Source: Gammaproteobacteria bacterium
Lineage (GTDB): Bacteria; Pseudomonadota; Gammaproteobacteria; Steroidobacterales; Steroidobacteraceae
DNA: 49,630 nt
Direction of reading: 5' to 3'
Assembly (NCBI GenBank): GCA_027452045.1
Contig: DAIDHH010000118.1
Location: 1-49,630 of the forward strand
Shown here: positions 35,157-42,319 of the stretch, one piece after another
How the letters are laid out: every line of letters starts with the position of its first letter
Numbering within the stretch: position 1 is the first letter of the stretch
The notes under the pieces: generated by a model
Told to the model about the DNA's origin: nothing
The model's input: the letters and a program-made list of their open reading frames with translations, nothing else
Databases searched by the model: none
Translations under genes and position numbers: made by a program

Positions 35157-35861
35157 TCAGGGCGTTGGCCGAAAGCGCGTAGCGAAATCACCTTGCGCGG
35201 CGATGGCTCGCTCGCGTGCACGCTCCTCATCGGCCCAGTGCTGCGCTTGCGCGGCGGCGAACAGGGTGCGCAGCTTGGTCTGCTCGTTCTCGAGCATGGC
35301 CTGCTCCGCGGCGATGCGCGCGGTGAGATCGAGGATCGCCTTCTCATCGCCGGCCGTGCCGATCGCGCCGATCAGCTCCCGCAGCGAGGCGAACCGGCCG
35401 CTCGCATTCGCAAGCGCCTGCCGGGCGGTGGCCTGCAGGAACGCGGCGTTGCGCCGATCGGAGACGATCTGCGCCCGGGCGGGCCCTGAGAGCGCGGCGA
35501 ATTGAGGCGCGGTGAGCACCGTATCCCCGGCAAGCGCCTGCCGAGCGCTCACGCCAAGCGCACCGTAGGCCGGGTTCCTGTCATCGAGCGCGGCGGACAG
35601 CTGCGTCCAGTCGGTTGGCAGATAGTTGCGCCGGACTCCCGAGAGCAAGCGCTCCATGCCTCGATCTCCGGTCAGGGCCGCGAGACGTTGCCTGGCGTTC
35701 GCAAGACTCTGACGCGCGGTCATCAGCGCCTCATCGAGCGTCTGCACTTCCGTCGTCAGGCGCGCCACCGCCGCGACATCGATAACCGCCCACTGCGCAC
35801 GAGCGTTCGCGGCCGCCAGTATCGCCGACAGGATCACGGGAGTCAGAGCAATCTTGCGCAT
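35157..35861 (-). CDS. VirB5 minor pilus protein
   Basis: A 234-aa secreted protein with a cleavable signal (MRKIALTPVILSAILAAANARA). The mature part is helical and Ala/Gln-rich (TTEVQTLDEALMTARQSLANARQRLAALTGDRGM), matching VirB5/TraC. These proteins cap the pilus tip and contact recipient cells. Confidence 0.85.
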   Translation of the reverse strand: MRKIALTPVILSAILAAANARAQWAVIDVAAVARLTTEVQTLDEALMTARQSLANARQRLAALTGDRGMERLLSGVRRNYLPTDWTQLSAALDDRNPAYGALGVSARQALAGDTVLTAPQFAALSGPARAQIVSDRRNAAFLQATARQALANASGRFASLRELIGAIGTAGDEKAILDLTARIAAEQAMLENEQTKLRTLFAAAQAQHWADEERARERAIAAQGDFATRFRPTP

Positions 35862-35878
35862 GGCACGTTCCTCCGTAC

Positions 35879-38311
35879 TCAGGCTGCATCGGATGAGGCC
35901 AGAAACGCTTCGAGCCACTGCTCGGGCTCGGGTCCTCGCTCGAGCAACAGCCGCTCCAGGCGCTCGAGTCCGGCGGCGCGCCCCGAGATGACCTGCACCA
36001 GCGGCTCGAGCCCGGCGAGATCGAGCTGGCAGATGACGCTCTGACGGCCCTGCTTGACGAGGAACGCGCGCTCGCCCGGATCGAGTCCCTCTTTGATGAG
36101 CGAGAGCTCCCGACGCGTCAGCCCGAGACCCTGCGTGTACTCTTCGGTCGCGGCGGCCGCGTTCGGGAAGAATATCTTGGTGGGCGTCTGCTCGAGGATG
36201 GTGCGGCTGATGCGGCTGTCGAGCACGTCGCTCGCGCTCTGGGTGGCGAGCGCCATCACGCCGTTCAACTTCCTCCAGGTCTTCGGTCCATCCTTGGCGA
36301 ACTGCTCGAATGCTGGATCCTCGAGCAGCCGCCAGAACTCATCCATCCAACAGACGAGCCGTCTGCCATCGAGGAGCCGCCGCACCAGGTGAAAGAGATA
36401 GAGGGAGATGGGCGCGCGGCAGCGCTCGTTGTCGAGAAACTCCGTGACATCGAAACCGAAGAGCCTCGCGGCGCACAGCCGCCCGGCCACCGAGTCCGTC
36501 GGGTTGTCGAACACCCAGGCGTACTCGCCCTGCCCCGCCTCGCACCAGCGGGCGAGTCTTGCGTGCGCACCCTCCGGATCGGTGGGATCGAGGTACTCGA
36601 GCACCCTCGAGAGCCGGCGGGCCTCGGGTGCGAGCGAGAGCACCCCGCGAAGTCCCTGGTCGAGATCCTGCTGCTCTCGCACGGTGAGCGCGCGGCCGTT
36701 TCCAGGGCGTGCGAGCAGCTGCAGCCAGCCGCGCAGAAACTCGAGGTGCGCCGGACCTGCGGCGAGCGCCAGGGGATTGAAGCCGGTGGGCTCGCCGTTG
36801 CGCAGGCGCAGATACTGCCCGCCGAGCGCCCGGACCAGGATCTCGAGCCCCCGATCCTTGTCGAGCACCACCTGGGTGGCCCCCGTGCGCGAGAGCATCG
36901 CCACCAGAAAGCCGACGAGGACGGTCTTGCCCGAGCCCGTCGGGCCGCAGATGAAGGTATGACCGGTGTCGCGCCGCCCACCTGCCGCCGCATCGTCGGC
37001 GTGAAGCGAGAAGTGATAGGCCGAGTGGGCCCGCGTCTTGAGCAACGCAAGCGCATCGCCCCAATGATTGCCGCTCGCCCGTCCCGCAGGGTAATTGTGA
37101 AACGGCGCGAGCGCGGCGAAGTTGCGCGAGGTGACTGGCGCCTTGCGCGGCCGGAACGCGAAGTTGCCGGGCAGTTGCGCCCAGAACGCCGCCTCGAGCG
37201 CCAGGTCCTCCCGCGCAACCGCCATGCCGGTATCGGCGAGCATGGCGCGCGCCTGCGCAAGGTGCTGATCGAGCCTGCGCAGCCGCCCCGGGACGGACGC
37301 ATCCTCGCCGTCCTCGAGGTCGCAAATGACCTGCAACGAAAGGTGATGGTCGCCCATCACGAACTCATTGCTGGTGAGCGCATCGAGCGCTTCCTCGAGC
37401 TCCGCGGCCTGAGAGACCGCGAAGTCGCCCGCATTGACCATGCGATTGATCTGACGCGTGAGCAATGCCTGAGCGCTCGCCTTGGAGAGGAAGGTGAACG
37501 ACTGGCTCAAGACGAAAGTGAACGGGGCCGAGAGCAGCGCATCGAGCATGCCGGGCACGCTCGGTGTCGGGTATTCCTTGATGCCGAGCACGGCACCGAC
37601 GCGCACGCCAGTCGGCATGCGGTACTCGATGACCTCGTGTCCGAAGAAGAGGCGCGTGGTCGCGAGCGCCTCATTCAGAGGGCTGCGCGGCAGGGGCGTG
37701 CGCCGCCTCTCGCCGTTGACGAGCAGCCCCAGGAACTCGAGCGCGGATGAGCACCACCGATCCGCTTCGCGATAGCACCCGAGCGGTTGGGGCTCGTACT
37801 GTGCAAGTGAGGCCCGAAGCGTCTGGGCGAGGCGCCCGCAGGCCTCGAGCGCTTCCCGCAACTCCAGATGCGAGGCGGCGGGCCGGGTGCTCGAGAGCAC
37901 GCGCGAAAGCGCATGGCGCGCCCGGCCGGACACCGGTCTATAGAGCACTGACAGGTAGAGCTCATTCACCATGAGCCGCTCGCCACGCAGGCGCTGGCGA
38001 TACTCTTCGTAGAGCCGGGCGGCAAAGCCGCCACCCGGCTGCGCCGGCGGAGCCCCCTCGCGACGGCGCACCACATGCATCCAGAGCGCGACACAAGGAT
38101 CTGCGACATTGCGCCACAACACATTGAGCCGTTCGTGCCAGTGATTGATCTGCTCGGGATCCGCACTCTCGAAGCTCGCCCCAAGGAGCCGAAACACCTG
38201 CAGGTAGTCACCCGCGGCGGTTCGAATGACATCCCGCGCCACATGCGCGCCGTACGGTATGTGGCGCTCGGCCGCAATCTCCCGGCGCGAGGCTGCGAAC
38301 CGGCTCAGCAT
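35879..38311 (-). CDS. VirB4 ATPase
   Basis: An 810-aa T4SS energising ATPase and the largest component. Walker A is GPTGSGKT at 456-463 and Walker B is VCWMDEFWRLLED in the C-terminal third. The N-terminal 400 residues form the CagE/TrbE/VirB4 domain. Its ATG overlaps the end of virB3. It supports pilus biogenesis and substrate transfer. Confidence 0.93.
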   Translation of the reverse strand: MLSRFAASRREIAAERHIPYGAHVARDVIRTAAGDYLQVFRLLGASFESADPEQINHWHERLNVLWRNVADPCVALWMHVVRRREGAPPAQPGGGFAARLYEEYRQRLRGERLMVNELYLSVLYRPVSGRARHALSRVLSSTRPAASHLELREALEACGRLAQTLRASLAQYEPQPLGCYREADRWCSSALEFLGLLVNGERRRTPLPRSPLNEALATTRLFFGHEVIEYRMPTGVRVGAVLGIKEYPTPSVPGMLDALLSAPFTFVLSQSFTFLSKASAQALLTRQINRMVNAGDFAVSQAAELEEALDALTSNEFVMGDHHLSLQVICDLEDGEDASVPGRLRRLDQHLAQARAMLADTGMAVAREDLALEAAFWAQLPGNFAFRPRKAPVTSRNFAALAPFHNYPAGRASGNHWGDALALLKTRAHSAYHFSLHADDAAAGGRRDTGHTFICGPTGSGKTVLVGFLVAMLSRTGATQVVLDKDRGLEILVRALGGQYLRLRNGEPTGFNPLALAAGPAHLEFLRGWLQLLARPGNGRALTVREQQDLDQGLRGVLSLAPEARRLSRVLEYLDPTDPEGAHARLARWCEAGQGEYAWVFDNPTDSVAGRLCAARLFGFDVTEFLDNERCRAPISLYLFHLVRRLLDGRRLVCWMDEFWRLLEDPAFEQFAKDGPKTWRKLNGVMALATQSASDVLDSRISRTILEQTPTKIFFPNAAAATEEYTQGLGLTRRELSLIKEGLDPGERAFLVKQGRQSVICQLDLAGLEPLVQVISGRAAGLERLERLLLERGPEPEQWLEAFLASSDAA

Positions 38312-38694
38312 CCGGGAAGCTCCCACGAACCCCGACCCGCCCACACCGACTGGGGCTCACGCACGGCCCTGGCGCCCGCGGCCCGAATCGGCAGTGGGCT
38401 GTAACTCACCGCGCGCCAATGCCCCCGGTTGGCGAACCATGCCGGCAGGCGCGTGCGCGCCGAGAGCAGGGCCAGATCGAAGAAGCGCGCATCACGGGCG
38501 CAGAGCAGCGCGCTCACTCCATGCACGGGCAGGGCAATGAGCAGCGTCAGCAGGTTGCGTGTGATCAGGAACGCCTCCAGGGTCAGCACCAGGTTGGCGA
38601 GGAGTGCGGTGTAGGTGACGCCCCAGCGCATCGGAGGCCGGGTTGCGCCGACGAAGAGCGGATCGGCGGTGAGCGCACGGGCGGTGCGGTTCAT
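38305..38694 (-). CDS. VirB3 membrane protein
   Basis: A 129-aa protein with two adjacent membrane helices (LLANLVLTLEAFLI and LLTLLIALPVHGVSALL). The family pattern is RALTADPLFVGATRPPMRWGV near the start and CARDARFFDLALLSART after the helices. It works with VirB4 at the inner membrane. ATG at 38694 is chosen over an in-frame GTG at 38706. Confidence 0.88.
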   Translation of the reverse strand: MNRTARALTADPLFVGATRPPMRWGVTYTALLANLVLTLEAFLITRNLLTLLIALPVHGVSALLCARDARFFDLALLSARTRLPAWFANRGHWRAVSYSPLPIRAAGARAVREPQSVWAGRGSWELPGC

Positions 38695-38709
38695 GAGGTT
38701 TCCCACGGC

Positions 38710-39018
38710 TCAGACACCAAACATCCCGCGCACCCAGGAGACGATCTGTGGCGCGCCGAAGGCGATGGCGATCCCGAGAATCGCCCCGATGCACCAGCCC
38801 CAGGAAATGCGATTGGCCATCGCCATGGCGCCGAGCGCCATCACGAGGATGACGGCGACCGGGGTCAACCAGGCGAGCATGTTGCTTTCGAGCGCGGTGG
38901 CACCCGTGAGAAATGGCGACGCCTGGGCGAGGGCGAGCCGCGGCAGGGTAAGCGTCACGATCCCGAGTGCCGCGGCAAGGAGCGCAGGAACTGTGACGGA
39001 GGCGGTAATGCGGGTCAT
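38710..39018 (-). CDS. VirB2 major pilin
   Basis: A 102-aa pilin precursor with a long signal (about 1-34, ending ALAQA) and two hydrophobic helices separated by a short loop (PVAVILVMALGAMAMANRISWGWCIGAILGIAIAFGA). AGGAG lies before the ATG. It would polymerise into the conjugative pilus. Confidence 0.88.
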   Translation of the reverse strand: MTRITASVTVPALLAAALGIVTLTLPRLALAQASPFLTGATALESNMLAWLTPVAVILVMALGAMAMANRISWGWCIGAILGIAIAFGAPQIVSWVRGMFGV

Positions 39019-39083
39019 GGAGCGACTCCTTCGACGAGTGGGTATCCTCTGCGGGGGCAAGCGGCCGAAGCGAGGCGCTCGGC

Positions 39084-39479
39084 TCAGGCGCCCGCGGCGA
39101 GCGGCCGCGGCTCCTCTGCCGGCACGCCCTCGCTCGCCTCGCGCCGGGCCTTGCCTGGAGCGCCAAACCGGAAACCCTGCACGACGTACGAGTAGTCGTA
39201 GCGACGCTCGCCCTGCTTGTCAGTCCAGTTGTCGGCCCGCACCTGGGCCTCGACCATCAGCTGGTCACCCCGGCGCGCGTGGCGCGCGATCGCCTCGCCG
39301 AGCACACCGAAGGCGACGAACCAGATGCTGGTGACGATCTCCCGCTCGGCCCCCTCCTCGTCCCTGCCCGCATAGTCATTGCCGATGAGACAGAACCTCG
39401 CATAGGTCGTCTCTCCCTTCGCGGTGAGCTCCGGATCGCGCGCGAGATTGCCGATGGCGGTGAGCGTGAAGCTGTTCAT
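39084..39479 (-). CDS. Single-stranded DNA-binding protein
   Basis: A 131-aa SSB with the OB fold (MNSFTLTAIGNLARDPEL...YARFCLIGNDYAGRD...IWFVAFGVLGEAIARHARRGDQLMVEAQVRADNW). It lacks the acidic DDDIPF-type tail of housekeeping SSB, and length is short, as for plasmid or ICE-borne copies. It is the first gene of the conjugation operon and probably coats transferred single strands in the recipient. Confidence 0.92.
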   Translation of the reverse strand: MNSFTLTAIGNLARDPELTAKGETTYARFCLIGNDYAGRDEEGAEREIVTSIWFVAFGVLGEAIARHARRGDQLMVEAQVRADNWTDKQGERRYDYSYVVQGFRFGAPGKARREASEGVPAEEPRPLAAGA

Positions 39480-39502
39480 GACGGGGATCCCTCGATGATT
39501 CG

Positions 39503-39533
39503 CCGTACCGGGTTGGTACGGGAGATCAGTCTA
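39503..39533 (-). promoter_or_regulatory. Putative conjugation-operon promoter with palindrome
   Basis: TAGACT at 39533-39528 is a likely -10, matching the -10 of the tRNA-Val and blaI promoters; the -35 at 17-bp spacing (ATATCA) is weak. Just downstream lies the palindrome CCGTACC-N5-GGTACGG (39503-39521), about 24 bp before the ssb start codon. Its position over the transcription start fits a repressor operator for the whole ssb-virB-mob operon. No regulator gene is seen in the operon. Confidence 0.45.
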
Positions 39534-39661
39534 GGAATTCCCGCCGCGATTGATATCGCGTTTGGTTGCGCGTTTGTGGAGAAATGCGCCCCTGCCGGGG
39601 GCGGGGCGCGGCAGGCCCGCTATGCTGTGACCGTCCGGTATCCTTTCCGGGGAGTCATCGC

Positions 39662-39883
39662 ATGCCGCTTCAAAGCTCCGACTGTGAGGCGCCGATCGAA
39701 GAGTGCATCGAGGCGCTCGATGAGCTCATCGTGAGCCTGGAGCATCTGCCGCCACGCTCGCTCGCGCAGGCGCTCGGCATCCATCTCGAGGGACTGCTGC
39801 GCGCGCTCCTTGCCTCAGGTGATTGCTCCACGCGGGAGGTGCAGGAGTTCCTGCGGGAGATCGAGCGCGGCGCCTCTTCCTGA
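39662..39883 (+). CDS. 73-aa unknown protein divergent from ssb
   Basis: A small acidic, helical protein (EECIEALDELIVSLEHLPPRSLAQALGIHLEGLLRALLASGDCSTREVQEFLREIERG) without a recognised family. The ATG at 39662 is preceded by GGGGAG. It faces away from the conjugation operon across 182 bp that contain the operon promoter. It could be an element-borne regulator, but no DNA-binding motif is evident. Confidence 0.55.
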   Translation: MPLQSSDCEAPIEECIEALDELIVSLEHLPPRSLAQALGIHLEGLLRALLASGDCSTREVQEFLREIERGASS

Positions 39884-39895
39884 GTGACATAAAAT

Positions 39896-39962
39896 TGCGG
39901 GGCTTGCCAGGGACGAGCCATGGCGAGCCCCGCACAAGTGCCGGCTTACATAGAGCCGGCTT
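39896..39962 (-). terminator. Terminator hairpins between the 73-aa gene and the cytochrome genes
   Basis: A 14-bp stem (TGCGGGGCTTGCCA with TGGCGAGCCCCGCA, one G-T pair) at 39896-39934 is followed on the minus strand by ATTTTATG, giving an intrinsic terminator for the cytochrome operon. A second hairpin, GCCGGCT-TACATAG-AGCCGGC, lies next to it at about 39942-39962. Being palindromic they may act on both strands. Confidence 0.65.
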
Positions 39963-39981
39963 CGTGCCGTGACGGGGGTTG

Positions 39982-40632
39982 TTACGGCAACGATTCCAGG
40001 TAGTCAGCCACCGCCTGCATCTGATCCTTGTGCAGGGTCTGCGCCACGCCGTGCATGATGGCGACTTTGCGCATGTTGCTCTGGAAGGAGGCGAGCTGCT
40101 TCAGGATGTACTCGGCGTGCTGCCCCGCCAGGCGCGGGAATTGCGCGCTGCCGAGCGCATCGGGACCATGGCATGCCGCGCACGCCGGCACGCCCTGCGA
40201 GGGGATGCCCTGATGGTAGATCTCGCTCCCCTGGGCGATCACCGCCGCTGGATGCGGTTTGCCGGGCCCGGTCGTCTGCTTGGAGAAGTACTCGGCAAGA
40301 GCGGTGATGGTCGGATCAGACAGCTGCCCGGCCATGCCCCACATGTAGCCCACCGCGTACGGGTCCCCGCGGGTGTGCGCACGGAACTCTTTGAGCTGCT
40401 GCTCGAGGTACCAGGCCTTCTGCCCGGCGAGGCGCGGGAACATGGGATTGACGCTGTTGCCATCGACCCCGTGGCACGTGCCGCAGACCCCGATCGCGAG
40501 CTCGGGGGCCTGTTCGGGAGGCGTCGGCGCCCCCTGGGCGAACGCCGGGACGCTGGCGGCGGTGAGCGCCGCCGCCGTGGCGGCCAGCAGTCCGCGATGC
40601 AACCAAACCTTCAGATTGTCATTGATTCGCAT
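39982..40632 (-). CDS. Di-heme periplasmic cytochrome c (c4-like)
   Basis: A 216-aa exported protein with a signal peptide ending at AFAQ (about 33) and two c-type haem sites, CGTCH (50-54) and CAACH (151-155), in two similar halves (each with FPRLAGQ...YL/YILKQL). M100 and M193 are candidate sixth ligands. The two-domain pattern matches cytochrome c4, a periplasmic electron shuttle between membrane complexes and terminal oxidases. It starts 8 bp after the porin-cytochrome gene, so the two form an operon. Confidence 0.88.
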   Translation of the reverse strand: MRINDNLKVWLHRGLLAATAAALTAASVPAFAQGAPTPPEQAPELAIGVCGTCHGVDGNSVNPMFPRLAGQKAWYLEQQLKEFRAHTRGDPYAVGYMWGMAGQLSDPTITALAEYFSKQTTGPGKPHPAAVIAQGSEIYHQGIPSQGVPACAACHGPDALGSAQFPRLAGQHAEYILKQLASFQSNMRKVAIMHGVAQTLHKDQMQAVADYLESLP

Positions 40633-40640
40633 GGCCCACC

Positions 40641-42095
40641 TCAGAATGCATACCACAACATGGCGTACAGCGTGTCATTGTCGGACGCATTGCGCCCGAG
40701 TCCGTCATAGTTGCTCGATGCGCCGTTGAACTTGTTGTAGTGGGTATACTGAAGCACCAGCTTCACGTTGAGCCAGGGAAGGTAGTCGATCTGACCCGTG
40801 AATCCGTCGGTGTCCGGCGAGCCGTTGGCGCTGGTGATCACCCCGCAGCTCAACGGTCCGTTGTTCACGAGATCGCACCCCGACGCGCCGCTTGCGTACG
40901 CGACCCCGGGATACAGGCCGGTGTCGGTGGTCCCGGTGGTCGAGAACCAGCCGAGCTGGGCGCCGTATGTTCGCTGGTAGTAGTAGCTCGCGAAAATGCG
41001 GCTGGTATTGAGGTCGTCCGCCTGGTTGGCGCTCGCTCCACCCAGGTAGCTCGCAGTGAGGCGCATCTTCTCATTGATGTGCGTGCCGCCGACGGTGAGG
41101 AGGTTATGCTCGCCCACGTACTGGTACTGGAAGTCCTCGGCGACGTCCTGGAAGCGGTTGTCCGGACCCTGCAGGGCCGTGCCGCCGCCCGGGTACTCCT
41201 TGAACTCCGCACCGTAGGCGCCGACTTCCATCGAGTTCGCGCCGAAGTTGTACTCATACGCCAGGCGCCAATAGGGCGAGAGACCCTCGATCACGTTGGA
41301 GAATGAGCCATCGAGGGGCCCCGCCTGCCCGGTCAATGTATTGGTATGTCCCTGGGGCGCCGAACGATAGCCGCCGACCTCGACGTAGAGCGACTCATCG
41401 TAGTACGCGTAAGCGGTAAGCCCCGCCACGCTCTGCGCGAGCGCTCCGTCGATCTGCGCGCCGGCGAGCGGCGAGACCGCCGCATTGCTCCCCGAGTAGG
41501 GGAAGCCCCAGGCCGGGGTGCTGTTCCACAGGTCCTGCACGGTCGGGTTGTTGTTGAGTGACAGTCCGTAGGTCAGGGTGTGCCTGCCCGGCAGGACGAT
41601 GAGTTTCGCAAAGCGCACGTCGGTGTTGTCGATGCCGATCGTGCCGCTGTCATTGGCATAGGTGATCTGGGAGAACACGCCCATGTGCGGGGCGATCTTG
41701 CCCGCATAGAACAGGCTCAGCTGCAGCGGGAAGCCCGCAGTGCCGTTTTGCGCCAGCCCCGGCGCCGCCGGGTTCTTGGTGTTCCCGTCCGGCAGGCGCT
41801 TGTTGAGCTGCGTATAGGAGATCTGCGTCATGATCGAAAACGTCGGCGTCTTCGACAGGGACAGCATCTGCTGGCGGGCGCTGTTCGGCTCGCGCACCTG
41901 CTCGAGATTGTCGAGCACGTAGCCATTGGCCTTGAAGACGCGCCCGAAGTGCGTCAATTCTGGAAAGACCGTATGGCAGGCCGCGCAGGCCATGCCGGTC
42001 TGGCGCGCGAAGCTCGGCACCGCCTGCGCCGCCGGCGCCAGTAGTGTCAGCGCCGCAACAGCCGCGACGAGCTGGAATCTAGTGTGCATTCGCAT
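40641..42095 (-). CDS. Cyc2-like fused cytochrome c / outer-membrane beta-barrel
   Basis: A 484-aa protein. After a signal peptide (about 1-25) comes a single haem motif, CAACH (37-41), in VPSFARQTGMACAACHTVFPELTHFGRVFKANGY. The remaining 420 residues are rich in aromatic, amphipathic beta strands ending in Phe, as for outer-membrane barrels. This one-haem plug plus porin layout is that of Cyc2 and relatives, some of which oxidise Fe(II) at the cell surface. Whether this one takes electrons from iron or serves another function is inference. The ATG at 42095 has GGAGG six bases upstream. The downstream di-haem cytochrome would be a natural partner. Confidence 0.75.
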   Translation of the reverse strand: MRMHTRFQLVAAVAALTLLAPAAQAVPSFARQTGMACAACHTVFPELTHFGRVFKANGYVLDNLEQVREPNSARQQMLSLSKTPTFSIMTQISYTQLNKRLPDGNTKNPAAPGLAQNGTAGFPLQLSLFYAGKIAPHMGVFSQITYANDSGTIGIDNTDVRFAKLIVLPGRHTLTYGLSLNNNPTVQDLWNSTPAWGFPYSGSNAAVSPLAGAQIDGALAQSVAGLTAYAYYDESLYVEVGGYRSAPQGHTNTLTGQAGPLDGSFSNVIEGLSPYWRLAYEYNFGANSMEVGAYGAEFKEYPGGGTALQGPDNRFQDVAEDFQYQYVGEHNLLTVGGTHINEKMRLTASYLGGASANQADDLNTSRIFASYYYQRTYGAQLGWFSTTGTTDTGLYPGVAYASGASGCDLVNNGPLSCGVITSANGSPDTDGFTGQIDYLPWLNVKLVLQYTHYNKFNGASSNYDGLGRNASDNDTLYAMLWYAF

Positions 42096-42184
42096 CTGTA
42101 TCCTCCCGAACCGCCACCCGATGGACGGTGCGCGCAGGATAGGTACTCGCGGCAGCGCCCGGAATGAGGAGCTTCCCGGCCGAT

Positions 42185-42275
42185 GTTTCGCAAAACCGAA
42201 ACGTCCGTGGCGAACCGGTGGCACGCGCCTCACATTTCAGGGATTTTGCCATGGCGGGATGTGACTTTCGTCACT
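42185..42275 (-). promoter_or_regulatory. Two operator-like repeats upstream of the cytochrome operon
   Basis: GTTTCG-CAAAAC-CGAAAC, a perfect inverted repeat, lies at 42185-42202. TGTGA-N6-TCACT at 42260-42275 matches the CRP-family consensus TGTGA-N6-TCACA except for the last base. Both lie 90-180 bp before the Cyc2-like start codon. They suggest control by a CRP/FNR-family protein and by a second regulator. The core promoter is not clear; TATCCT at about 42135 is one -10 candidate. Confidence 0.4.
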
Positions 42276-42319
42276 TCCACGGCGCAAATGGCCGCATCCG
42301 CGAGGACGGCCGGATGCCC

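Noticed and set aside
26125-39479. Bacteria-killing (xanthomonad-type) T4SS
   Set aside because: VirB7 is short, a relaxase and ssb are present, gene order differs, and no toxin-immunity pairs are visible.
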